Assembly: GCA_016714985.1 (NCBI GenBank)
Contig: JADKBS010000015.1
Location: 124,001 to 188,000, forward strand
Source of the DNA: Saprospiraceae bacterium
GTDB taxonomy: Bacteria > Bacteroidota > Bacteroidia > Chitinophagales > Saprospiraceae
Length of the DNA stretch: 64,000 nucleotides
Direction: 5' to 3'
Made by a program: the position numbers and the translations under genes. The first letter of the stretch is position 1; each line of letters opens with the position of its first letter. The notes below the pieces were generated by a model. It did not search any database, was not told the origin of the DNA, and saw only the letters and a list, made by a program, of their open reading frames with translations. Shown one piece after another: positions 55,338 through 64,000 of the stretch.

Positions 55338-57859
55338 ATGAACAAACCGATACTCCTCGTCGCATTCTTGGGCTGCTTCAACAGCCTGTTTTCCCAACAA
55401 GATTCGATAAAATTGGACAGCCTGCGGGAGGTCGTGGTCACGGCCTCCAAGGTCAGCGAGCGGCGCATGGCGGCCCCCGTCAGTGTGGCGAAGCTGGACG
55501 TTCGGGACGCCGTCGCATCGGCATCGCCCACGGTCTATGACGCATTGGAGACCATGAAGGGCGTGCAGGTCATCTCGCCCAGCCTCGGCTTCCGGGTCAT
55601 CAATACCCGTGGCTTTGCCAATACGACCAACGTGCGCTTTGCGCAATTGGTGGACGGCGTGGACAACCAGTCCCCGCACATTGGCGCACCCGTGGCCAGT
55701 TCGCTCATGCCCAGCGACCTCGACCTACTCTCAGTGGAAGTGGTGGCGGGCGTCGCCACGGCGCTCTATGGCATGAACGCCACCAACGGCCTCGCCAATT
55801 TTCAAACGAAAAACCCATTTTACTCGGAAGGAGTCGGCATACGCCAACAGGTGGCAGCCTACCAGTTCGGCAGCCCGCATGGTGCCAATGCAGAGCTGAT
55901 GAGCGAGACGAGTTTGCGCTTCGCAAAGGCTTTTTCTGATAAATGGGCCATCAAACTCAACGCCAGCTACGCCCGTGGTCAGGACTGGGTGGCCGATGAC
56001 CGCACCGACCTTTTTCCCAACGGAAATGCCAGCGCCGGGCTGACAGGGGCCGACAATCCCGCCTTCGACGAGGTAAACGGCTATGGCAACGAGTCCTCCA
56101 ACCGCCGCACCATTGGCCTTGGCGGCAAGAACTATGTCGTTGCCCGGACAGGCTACCGGGAGCGGGAAGTGGTGGACTACCAGATGCAGTTCCTCAAGGG
56201 CGAAGTGGGGCTTTATTTCCGGCCTTCGGCCAATTCGGAGTGGAGCTACACCTTTCGGGCCAGCAATTTCGACAATGTTTATCAGCGCTCGAACCGCTTC
56301 CGAATCAAGGATTACCGCTTGACGCAGCAAGTTTTGCAGTTTAAAAATCCTTTTTTCAAGCAAAAGCCTACCTCACCAGCGAGAACACGGGCAAATCGTA
56401 CAACCTGCGCTCCATGGCCGAGAACATGGATCGCCATTACAAGCCCGACACGGATTGGTACGCCGACTATACGACCGCCTTCAACGCCGCAACTGCCAAT
56501 GGTGAAACTGTGGCCGATGCGCACCGCACCGCCCGCCTCGCCGCCGACGAAGGACGACCCCAGCCCGGCACCGATGCCTTCAACGCCCTGCTTGATACCC
56601 TCGGCGACATCAACAATTGGGACGAAGGCGCTGCGCTGCGGGTAAAGGCGCACCTCGCCCATGCGGAGGGCATGGTGAGCCTCGGCAAATTGCTCGGCCT
56701 CAAGGAGACGGACTGGCAGGTGGGCGCCGACTACCGTGACTATATCATCGTGCCGGACGGCAATTATTTCATCAACCCAGAGGAGGGCGACGACAACCTG
56801 AATTTTTACAAAGCAGGGGCTTTCACCCAGATTGCCCGGTCATTTTTAAACAATAAGTTGCGCCTCAGCGCCACCCTGCGGGCAGACAAATGCCGCTATT
56901 TTGACCTCGTTTGGAACCCACGGCTCACAGCGGTTTACAGCCTTGCCACCGACCACAACCTCCGTTTTTCCTATCAAAACGGCTACCGCTTCCCCAGCAT
57001 TTTCGAGGGCTATACCAATATAAACAGCGGCGGGGTGAAGCGGGTCGGCGGCCTGCGCATCATGTCGGATGGCATTTTTGAAAACACTTGGCTGAAAAGC
57101 TCCATTGACAAGTTCCAGGCCGCCGTGAACACGGACGTGAACACCAACGGCCTGACCCAGGCCGATGCCATCCAAAAAAACAAGGATTTGCTGAAAAAGA
57201 ACGACTACTCCTACCTCAAACCGGAGTTCATGCGCTCCTATGAGTTGGGCTATCGGGGCTTGTTTTTGAAAAAACGCCTGTTTATTGATATTGACGGCTA
57301 CTATAATTTCTACCGGGACTTCATGGCGCAGGTGGAGGGCAGCATCCCGAATACCGACCTCCAGCCCGACATCCCCACCGCCCTTTTCAGCCGCACCACG
57401 CAGTTCCGTTACCGCCTCTGGACGAACTCCAAGACCGAGGTGAAAAACTACGGTGGCAGCGTGGAGGCCCGGTACGCCATCGGCGAGCATTGGGTGGCTT
57501 CCGCCAATTTCACCTACGCCACCCTCCAGCGCACCGACCGCAACGACGGCCTTGAAGACGGCTTCAACACCCCTGAATTCGCTGGAAACCTGGGCCTGAA
57601 TGCCCGCAATATCGCAGGGCATTGGGGCTTTGGCCTATCGAGCCGTTGGCAGAGCAGCTTCCTTTGGCAGTCCTTTCTCGTAAACGGCACGGTGCCCGCC
57701 TACTACACGCTGGATGGCTTCGTGAGCTACACCTTTGCGCAGCCAAACCTGACCGTGAAACTGGGCGGCACGAACCTCCTCAACGACTACTACACCTCCA
57801 TGCTCGGCGGGCCGGATATGGGCGGGTTTTATTATGGCACGGTGACGTGTTTCTTTTAA
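55338..57859 (+). CDS. TonB-dependent receptor, predicted oxyanion uptake (one frameshift)
   Basis: The protein has a signal peptide (ending CFNSLFSQQ), a plug domain (LREVVVTASKVSERRMAAPV ... FRVINTRGFANTTNVRF, VEVVAGVATALYGMNATNG) and a 22-strand-type barrel ending DMGGFYYGTVTCFF. The frame breaks in a six-T run at 56351-56356; one more T restores FFQAKAYLTSENTGKSYN. Restored length is about 840 residues. Such receptors import large or scarce ligands across the outer membrane with TonB energy. The ModE-like regulator before it, the operator in its promoter and the TSUP permease after it suggest molybdate or tungstate, possibly bound to a carrier; this is inference. Confidence 0.92.
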
Positions 57860-57870
57860 TATCTTGCTAA

Positions 57871-58620
57871 ATGTCAACCGAAATCCTACTACTTTGCTTT
57901 GGCCTATTTTTCATCGTCGCCCTGCTGTACTCCTCCGTCGGCCATGCTGGCGCAACTGGGTACCTGGCCATCATGGCGCTGCTCTCCTTTCCCGTGGACA
58001 GCATCAAGGGCACCTCGCTGGTGCTGAACATCCTGGTATCGGCCATTGGCACCTACCGATTCCTGAAGGCGGGCTATTTCGATAAAAAAGTCTTCCTCAC
58101 CTTCGCCGTCACCTCCATCCCGATTGCCTTTGTGGGCGGGGCCATGCAGCTCGACCCCAAGCTGTTCAAGCTGTTGGCGGGCATTTTCCTCATGCTATCC
58201 GCCGTGCTGCTGATTGGGAAAAACTATTTGGTGAAGCCTAAGGACGAAGCGCCCAAGGAAATACCGCTCGTGCCGGGCCTCAGCATTGGCGCAGCCATCG
58301 GTTTCCTGTCCGGTCTGATTGGCGTGGGCGGCGGCGTCTTCCTTTCCCCCATCATGATTTTGATGAACTGGACGACGGTGAAAAAAGCCTCCGGTGTGGC
58401 GGCGCTGTTCATCCTCTGCAATTCGGTGACGGGACTCATCGGCCACCTTTCCAAGTTGCAAAAAGTGGACGTGAACATTGGTTACTGGGCCGTGGCGGTC
58501 ATCATCGGTGGGCTGATTGGCTCATACCTGGGCACATCCAAATTTTCCAACAAGGTCATATTGGCCGTCTTGGCCTTGGTGCTCTTGACCGCAGGTTTCA
58601 AGTTTGTTTTTGTGGGGTAA
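57871..58620 (+). CDS. TSUP (TauE/SafE) family permease
   Basis: This 249-residue inner-membrane protein has about eight helices and the two family half-repeats: YSSVGHAGATGYLAIMALL near the start and SGLIGVGGGVFLSPIMILM in the second half. TSUP proteins move sulfite, sulfonates or related anions. The gene starts 11 bp after the TonB receptor stop, so both are in one operon behind the ModE-like operator. This makes uptake of an oxyanion such as molybdate, tungstate or sulfate plausible. Confidence 0.92.
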   Translation: MSTEILLLCFGLFFIVALLYSSVGHAGATGYLAIMALLSFPVDSIKGTSLVLNILVSAIGTYRFLKAGYFDKKVFLTFAVTSIPIAFVGGAMQLDPKLFKLLAGIFLMLSAVLLIGKNYLVKPKDEAPKEIPLVPGLSIGAAIGFLSGLIGVGGGVFLSPIMILMNWTTVKKASGVAALFILCNSVTGLIGHLSKLQKVDVNIGYWAVAVIIGGLIGSYLGTSKFSNKVILAVLALVLLTAGFKFVFVG

Positions 58621-58739
58621 CAGCCGGGGCGTGACATTAAAACTCATTTTTATCCGTAAAACAAAAATTTGACTGGTACTTCAAGACTTCCGATTTTTGT
58701 AGAATGCCCCCTACACTGAGACCTAAAAATTTACGTACT

Positions 58740-59036
58740 ATGAACAACCCGGTCACTAAGTTGGCAGATGCTGCGTGGTCAAAAATGGAGGTGCTTTCGA
58801 CCATACGCAGGTTTATCCAAAATGAATTGAATTATCCCGACTCGCTGCCTGCGGGGTTTTCTTCCGAAAAACTTCACCACGCCTTGGTTCGTATTGACAG
58901 CTTCAGCGGCGAATTTTCCTATTTTATAAGCCTGAAAAACACCCAACCTGACCCAACCTATCTGGAGGACAAATTCGATGAACTGTCCAACCAATACAAC
59001 CATTTGATGCAGGAACTGGAGCACATCGTGAACTAA
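58740..59036 (+). CDS. 98-residue helical protein, paralogue of 62163-62459
   Basis: From ATG 58740 the protein has 98 residues, no signal peptide and a predicted long helical structure. It aligns along its full length with the 98-residue protein at 62163: AWSKMEVLSTIRRFIQNE with AWAMLETLSRLRKSVQQE, and LHHALVRIDSFSGEFSYF with LEPALQEIDGFSSQVSGF. No known family is recognised. A possible promoter (TTTG 58668, GATTTTTG 58692) lies upstream. The role is unknown. Confidence 0.65.
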   Translation: MNNPVTKLADAAWSKMEVLSTIRRFIQNELNYPDSLPAGFSSEKLHHALVRIDSFSGEFSYFISLKNTQPDPTYLEDKFDELSNQYNHLMQELEHIVN

Positions 59037-59120
59037 AGCGCCAGTAAGCGCTGCATCGTCCCATTCAATTCCCACTCGTTCAAATAGCAACCTGGCATTA
59101 GCATTTAACGACGCCCCCCT

Positions 59121-59660
59121 TTGAGAAAAGGCTTTGCCATATTCTTGCTCGTTGTATCGTTGTACCCGTTCATGGGCACGAAGGCCATTCTTTTGCTCAG
59201 AAAACAAGCCGTCAGGGAAGCCGTAAAGGAGCGGATACTCGCCGGGGTTGGGCAGAACGAACTAGTGGAGCTAACCTTTTCCCTGCAAGCCACCAAGGCA
59301 GACCTGAAATGGGAGCATTCCAAAGAGTTTGAATACAAAGGCGAGATGTACGACGTCGTGAAGTCCGAACAGCGGGCCGACAGCATCACCTACTGGTGCA
59401 TCCACGACAAAGCGGAAACCGAAATCAACCGCCAACTCGATAAACTAACCGCCCATGCGTCGGGCAAAGACCCACAGCACAAGGCTGCCCTTGGCAATTT
59501 CTTCGACTTCCTGAAATCGCTGTTCTGCAACGAACAGCCAACGGTCGAACGGCCAGCCATTGCCTCCGTCGTAAACCATTTTACCTACCAGTTTTCAACA
59601 AAAACCCTTTATCCGCCCGCTGACTCGCCGCCGCCGGAAAGGGCTGTTTTCTCCGCATAA
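59121..59660 (+). CDS. Membrane-anchored hypothetical protein upstream of a TonB receptor
   Basis: The 179-residue frame starts with TTG at 59121. The first 20 residues (GFAIFLLVVSLYPFMGTKA) are a signal peptide or membrane anchor. The middle has QNELVELTFSLQATKADLKW and EMYDVVKSEQRADSITYWCI, a pattern I associate with Bacteroidota proteins encoded beside TonB receptors, without a named family. The C-terminus is Pro-rich (YPPADSPPPERA). It is 72 bp upstream of the second TonB receptor on the same strand and is probably co-expressed with it. Confidence 0.65.
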   Translation: MRKGFAIFLLVVSLYPFMGTKAILLLRKQAVREAVKERILAGVGQNELVELTFSLQATKADLKWEHSKEFEYKGEMYDVVKSEQRADSITYWCIHDKAETEINRQLDKLTAHASGKDPQHKAALGNFFDFLKSLFCNEQPTVERPAIASVVNHFTYQFSTKTLYPPADSPPPERAVFSA

Positions 59661-59732
59661 CTGAAACATAGGCTGCCGAACTCAGTTTTCGGCCAGCCGC
59701 ACTATTTCCCAATTTGAGAAAACAGGCACACA

Positions 59733-62032
59733 ATGAAAAAGCACATTTCCCTTGGGCTATGCTTGGGGATTTGGGGGACCGTATTTTGCCAGTCGGCAGG
59801 GCTACAAAGCGCCGTCACTGAACTTCCTCCCAACTCAATTCCCGCTCAGGAAAACACATCAGTATTAATTGACACCGCCGGCCATTCAACGCAGGACACC
59901 ATCAAACCGCTCCTGCGGATGCTCGACGAAGTGGTGGTGAGCGCCACCCGCTGGAGCCAGTCCAACCGCAACGTTCCGTTCAGGATTGCCACGGTGAAAA
60001 CGAGTGATGTTGCGCTGCAAAACCCGCAAACCGCTGCCGACCTGCTCGGCATGACGGGCGAGGTTTTTATCCAAAAAAGCCAGCAAGGCGGCGGCAGCCC
60101 GATGATTCGGGGCTTCTCGACCAACCGCCTGCTCATCGCCGTGGACGGTGTGCGCATGAACACGGCGATCTTCCGCAGCGGCAATTTGCAGAACGTCATC
60201 TCGTTCGACCCCCTGGCATTGCAAAGCGCCGAGGTGCTCTTTGGCCCCGGCTCGGTCATGTACGGCAGCGATGCCGTGGGCGGCGTGATGAACTTCACAA
60301 CGCTTGCTCCTAAGCTGGCCAGCGAGTCGCCCAGTTTTACCACGGGCAATGCGGCACTGCGCTACTCCTCCGCCAATGAGGAAATGACGGCCCACCTCGA
60401 CCTGAACGCCGCTTGGAAAAAGTTTGCACTCACCACCAGCCTCACGCATTCCGATTTCGGCGACCTCCGCATGGGCACCAACGGCCCCGACGAGTACCTC
60501 CGAACGGAGTACGTACAGCGCATGGATGGCAAGGACGTGGTGGTGATGAACCCCGACCCGCTCGTGCAGCGCCCAACTGGCTACCAGCAAATCAACCTGA
60601 TGCAGAAGGTACGCTACCAGCCTAACAAGGATTGGGACATCACCTATGGATTCCATTACTCCACTACAACGGACTACGACCGCTACGACCGCCTGCTCCG
60701 CTACCGAGAGGGGCTTCCAAGGAGCGCCGAGTGGCGATATGGCCCGCAGCTATGGACAATGAACAACCTCACCGTTTCGCACAAGGCCAGCAGCGGCATA
60801 TACGACAAGGCAAAGCTCATTTTGGCCCAACAGCATTTTGAGGAGAGCCGCACCGACCGGGACTTCAACAAGTCCGAGCGGCGCACCCGCTTGGAGAAGG
60901 TCAATGCTTGGTCGCTCAACCTCGATTTGCAGAAGGCCATCGGCAAGCGCCACAGCCTGTTCTACGGCGTGGAAGCCATCCATGACGATGTGAAATCCAG
61001 CGGCACCGATGAGGACATGGAGACGCACGAAGTCGTGAAAGGCCCGGCGAGGTACCCTCAGGCCGACTGGTCGTCGTATGCTGCCTACGTGGCTTGGCAG
61101 TTTCAGGCTTCGCAAAAGCTGACGCTGTTCAGCGGGGCGAGGTACAACAGCTTCGGCATGGACGCCAAGTTCGACACGACGTTCTACCCGTTCCCGTTCA
61201 CGAGCGCCAAGCAGCAGGATGGTGCCCTTACGGGCAATTTGGGGGCCGTGCTGCACCCAAGCCCTACTTGGCAACTGCGGGCAAACCTCTCCACGGGCTT
61301 CCGCTCCCCCAACGTGGACGACTTGGGCAAGGTCTTCGACTCCGCACCGGGAGCCGTCACCGTGCCGAACCTAACCTTGGACCTGAGTATGCCTACAATG
61401 CAGAACTGGGCATAGCCAAGGAGTTTGGCAAAATGTTGCGGCTGGATGTCACAGGCTTCTATACCCTGCTCGACCATGCCTTGGTGCTCCGCAATTTCAC
61501 GCTAAACGGCCAAGACAGCATCTTGTACGACGGTGAAATGAGCCAAGTACAGGCCATGAAGAATGCGGCCAGTGCCACAGTGAAGGGCATTCAGGCAGGC
61601 GTGGAAGTCCGGCTGGCGGATGGTTGCAGCTTATCTTCCCACCTCACTTGGCAACAGGGCGAGGAGGAGCTTGACGACGGTTCGAAAGCCCCGCTGCGAC
61701 ACGCAGCGCCCGTGTTCGGCATCACCCGATTGAGCTACACCAAGCAACAGTTCAAGCTGGAGGCCAACTTAGCCTTTAGCGGTGAAGTGGCCAATGCCGA
61801 CCTTGCGCCAGAAGAGAAGGGCAAGGACTACCTTTACGCCGTGGACAAAAATGGCAACCCGTACTCCCCTAGTTGGTACACCCTGAACTTCAGGGCCATG
61901 TACCAGTTGTCGGAACTGTGGGCCATCAGCGGCGGCGTGGAGAACATCACCGACCAGCGGTACCGCCCATACAGCTCAGGCATTGCGGCAGCAGGAAGGA
62001 ATTTTGTATTGTCTTTGCGAGCGAAGTTCTGA
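59733..62032 (+). CDS. TonB-dependent receptor, heme/cobalamin-type (one frameshift)
   Basis: The protein has a signal peptide (SLGLCLGIWGTVFCQ), a TonB-box-like segment (LDEVVVSATRWSQSNRNVPF), a plug with GGGSPMIRGFSTNRLLIAVD and LFGPGSVMYGSDAVGGVMNF, and a barrel ending FVLSLRAKF. The frame breaks near 61371 where a C is missing; correction gives VPNPNLGPEYAYNAELGIAK. Restored length is about 766 residues. The SPMIRGF and GSDAVGGV motifs are commonest in heme/hemophore and BtuB-like receptors, but the ligand cannot be fixed. Confidence 0.92.
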
Positions 62033-62040
62033 CTTGAAAA

Positions 62041-62068
62041 TGGTCATTGGTCATTGGTACCAATGGCC
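62041..62068. repeat. TCATTGG heptamer hairpin
   Basis: TCATTGG is repeated twice and followed by CCAATGG, forming a hairpin just after the receptor stop. It has the same tandem-then-inverted design as the elements at 4718, 22972 and 37821. Confidence 0.6.
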
Positions 62069-62162
62069 GCAATTTTTTAACACTGGAGATTTTGGCGGAA
62101 ACACCACCGTCAAAAGAATGAGTAGGGTTTTCCGTTGAATTTCTCCGAAAACCTGAGTTGTT

Positions 62163-62459
62163 ATGAACAGTACTCAAAAGCGGCTCTCTGAATCGGCGTG
62201 GGCCATGCTGGAAACGCTTTCGAGGTTGAGGAAATCCGTGCAGCAGGAGCAGGGCTTTTTCCATTCCATTTCACCGAAACTGAAATCGGAACGGTTAGAG
62301 CCTGCACTGCAAGAAATTGACGGGTTCAGTTCGCAAGTTTCCGGGTTTCTTTCCGAAATACACCAACGTGACGAAGGGTCGCTCGAAGCAGCGTATTCTG
62401 TCATAGAAGGCAGGTTCGAGGAGTTGAAAGCATCCATCGCCAAACTTTTGGGCCAATAG
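62163..62459 (+). CDS. 98-residue helical protein, paralogue of 58740-59036
   Basis: This 98-residue protein is predicted to be wholly helical, with no signal peptide. It is full-length homologous to the protein at 58740 (see that entry for aligned segments), with lower similarity in the last 30 residues. Together the two flank the hypothetical gene and TonB receptor at 59121-62032. No family or function is recognised. Confidence 0.65.
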   Translation: MNSTQKRLSESAWAMLETLSRLRKSVQQEQGFFHSISPKLKSERLEPALQEIDGFSSQVSGFLSEIHQRDEGSLEAAYSVIEGRFEELKASIAKLLGQ

Positions 62460-62472
62460 CTTGAACCAAAGG

Positions 62473-62498
62473 GCGGCAGCGCATCCCTGCGCTGCCGC
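62473..62498 (+). terminator. Perfect 11-bp GC-rich hairpin terminator
   Basis: 62473-62483 pairs with 62488-62498 around loop TCCC, followed by a T-rich stretch, 14 bp after the stop of the 98-residue protein. Confidence 0.8.
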
Positions 62499-62571
62499 TT
62501 CTTGTTTTATGGGGAAATAAACTTTTACGAAGCCAAAGTGCGGATTTACGAGCCTAAACAGTAGGTTTGCC

Positions 62572-62579
62572 GTTCAATA
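62572..62579 (+). promoter_or_regulatory. Bacteroidota -7 box for cdsA
   Basis: TAGGTTTG matches TAnnTTTG and lies 53 bp before ATG 62632. Confidence 0.45.
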
Positions 62580-62631
62580 AACAGCAACTCCCGTAGCAAG
62601 GAACTACTTGAAACGGGAACCCTAACCTTCT

Positions 62632-63603
62632 ATGAAAGGACTAACTCGAAGGGCCATGACCGCTGCCCTATTTGTCGTAGTGATGCTCACGGGCCTGTTC
62701 ATCGGCAAGATGTCGTTCATCTTCTTGTTTGCCATCATCACCACGCTGTGCCTGTGGGAGTTCCTGAACTTGGTACTTCACCACCATACCCGACGTGATT
62801 GGATACGCATATTCATTGGGGTTATATTCGGGCTTTCGCCTTTTGTACTGGCCGCTGTCATGCACATGTCCATCTTCAGCAACGACCAGTTTGTCATCAT
62901 CACCTCAGTGCTGTTTTTCCCACTGATTTTCATGGCCTTTATCTATGAACTGTTTACCGGCTCCGAAAAACCGTTCCAAAACGTCGCCTTTATGGTGCTG
63001 GGCATGGTCTATATCGGGGCACCATTTTCCTTGCTGAATTTCATCGCCTTCTATGACGACGGCTTCAATGTTTGGCCAATTTTTGGCCTGCTACTGCTCA
63101 CTTGGATGAACGACACGGGCGCCTACCTCATCGGCTCCAAATTCGGCAAGACCCCCCTACTTCCCCGCATTTCCCCAAAGAAAACATGGGAAGGCACCCT
63201 AGGCGGTGTAGCAGTCACCTTCTTGGTGGGCTATCTTTTTTGCGTTGTAACGGGCGAACTCCGGTTGCAGGATTGGATGATACTTTCGGCCATCGTTGCC
63301 GTATTCGGCAGCATCGGCGACCTCATCGAGTCCATGCTCAAACGAAGCATCAATATCAAGGACTCCGGCACCCTGCTCCCCGGCCACGGCGGCATGTTGG
63401 ACAGGTTCGATGCGTTTATCTTCTTGCTGCCGTTTGCGGCGGCGTATTTGCTGTATATCAGCGAGAGGAGAGGGGGGGAGTGGGGAAAGGGGAAAGAGAG
63501 GGAGGGAAAGATTGGAAAAAAAAAAAGAAGAGACCACCTTAAAGTTTTTGGAAACACAAACCAGCAGAGTGGCGGGAATTCAAACAATATGCATCGTGGT
63601 TGA
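62632..63603 (+). CDS. cdsA: Phosphatidate cytidylyltransferase
   Basis: CdsA makes CDP-diacylglycerol from CTP and phosphatidate at the inner membrane, the branch point of phospholipid synthesis. The protein has about eight hydrophobic helices and the CdsA signature region near residues 230-265: SIGDLIESMLKRSINIKDSG, TLLPGHGGMLDRFDAFIFLL. Residues after about 285 (SERRGGEWGKGKEREG onward) are low-complexity, Lys-rich and unlike the family, which normally ends near there. The A-run at 63515-63525 may hide a frameshift or earlier stop, so the true C-terminus is uncertain. Confidence 0.94.
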   Translation: MKGLTRRAMTAALFVVVMLTGLFIGKMSFIFLFAIITTLCLWEFLNLVLHHHTRRDWIRIFIGVIFGLSPFVLAAVMHMSIFSNDQFVIITSVLFFPLIFMAFIYELFTGSEKPFQNVAFMVLGMVYIGAPFSLLNFIAFYDDGFNVWPIFGLLLLTWMNDTGAYLIGSKFGKTPLLPRISPKKTWEGTLGGVAVTFLVGYLFCVVTGELRLQDWMILSAIVAVFGSIGDLIESMLKRSINIKDSGTLLPGHGGMLDRFDAFIFLLPFAAAYLLYISERRGGEWGKGKEREGKIGKKKRRDHLKVFGNTNQQSGGNSNNMHRG

Positions 63604-63686
63604 AGGGGACGAAAGTGTTATTGGCTCGACTTTCCATGGAAAAAGCCAGACAAACGGAACTGGCTTCTTCCAACGTGAAATCCTAA
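63543..63686 (+). other. Short open frame, possible gene remnant
   Basis: A frame different from cdsA stays open for 47 codons, with protein-like composition (AEWREFKQYASWLKGTKVLL, LSMEKARQTELASSNVKS) and a stop at 63684. It has no ATG at its start and no family match. It may be a remnant or the true end of a frameshifted gene. Confidence 0.25.
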
Positions 63687-63741
63687 AAGGACAGCCAAAA
63701 TCTCCTTCGACCCTCTCACTCTCTCACCTAACCTCTAAACC

Positions 63742-64000
63742 ATGCGGGAATCACCTAAAACCGGGGGGTTCGACGCGGAAGGAAATGAGGCCGGCGGCGA
63801 CGCGGGCTGGCGCAGCGGATCTTCTTCAATATCTACAAGAACAAAAAATCGAGACGAAGCGCCTTTGTGGGGTTCTGGCTGGAAGATTTACCACGGCTCA
63901 TCCATGAGTCGAGGCTGGAGCTTAGGTTATCGCTGTTCATTTTTTCGCTGTGCATGGCCATTGGCATGTTGTCCTGCTGGGCGGAGCCGGAGTTCCTACG
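63742..64000 (+). pseudogene. SpoIIM-family membrane protein, 5' part damaged, cut by window end
   Basis: From 63789 one frame reads GLAQRIFFNIYKNKKSRRSA, then FVGFWLEDLPRLIHESRLEL, then the first transmembrane helix SLFIFSLCMAIGMLSCWAEP. This matches the stage II sporulation protein M (DUF95) family of Bacteroidota. Normally about 75 residues come before this point. Here the nearest start (ATG 63742) is only some 26 codons upstream, in another frame, and does not resemble the family N-terminus. A deletion or assembly error has likely removed the 5' end. The gene continues past 64000. Confidence 0.6.

Noticed and set aside
1..64000. tRNA, rRNA and riboswitch genes
   Set aside because: No cloverleaf, rRNA segment or known riboswitch core was recognised by eye; a covariance-model scan would be decisive.

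Overview
The window comes from a GC-moderate member of the Bacteroidota, most likely a Saprospiraceae-type (class Saprospiria) bacterium. The evidence is several very large secreted proteins with type IX secretion (T9SS) C-terminal sorting tails, TonB-dependent receptors, a SusB-like GH97, promoters with the Bacteroidota -7 box TAnnTTTG, and almost no Shine-Dalgarno sites. No rRNA, tRNA, CRISPR array, prophage or insertion sequence was seen.

Layout. 0-8.6 kb is housekeeping and metabolism: end of an outer-membrane barrel, serC, a bacilliredoxin, LysE exporter, a membrane-anchored ATP-grasp enzyme, a MOSC protein, a Rof-like Rho-binding protein, GH97 and a transglutaminase-like protein. 8.9-33 kb is a surface-protein region: a peptidase/beta-propeller/barrel fusion, a T9SS protein, a helical protein, a giant M43 protease (about 2,000 aa), a secreted SUMF1-like protein and two tandem CARDB adhesin-like paralogues. 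33.3-46.9 kb looks like a conflict/defence island: a toxin-antitoxin pair, a Roco (LRR-Roc-COR) GTPase, a truncated and a complete YhcG-type nuclease, LRR-tail and DUF2235 remnants, and an operon of a small effector-associated-domain-like protein plus an Mrr-nuclease/P-loop NTPase with nine 33-34-residue repeats. A T9SS BNR/LamG protein sits inside it. 47.2-51.8 kb is a third CARDB protein. 52.0-54.2 kb is an AT-rich four-gene block bounded by related 16-bp repeats. 54.9-58.6 kb is a predicted oxyanion (molybdate/tungstate) module: ModE-like regulator, TonB receptor and TSUP permease, with a ModE-like palindrome exactly over the receptor's -7 box. 58.7-64 kb has a second TonB receptor between two paralogous 98-aa proteins, cdsA and the start of a damaged SpoIIM-family gene.

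Two features run through the whole window. First, many intergenic spaces hold long perfect hairpins, several built from a short word repeated in tandem and then inverted; some enter genes in frame. Second, at least eleven long genes or gene segments carry single-base frameshifts, about half clearly in short homopolymers. This pattern suits uncorrected long-read error at least as well as real decay, so split genes are given here as single features with the break position noted.

The most promising biology is (1) the EAD-like plus nuclease-NTPase-repeat operon, (2) hairpins in both YhcG-family genes whose arms change together while the encoded pattern IVxxLxxQL stays, and (3) the ModE-operator/TonB/TSUP module.
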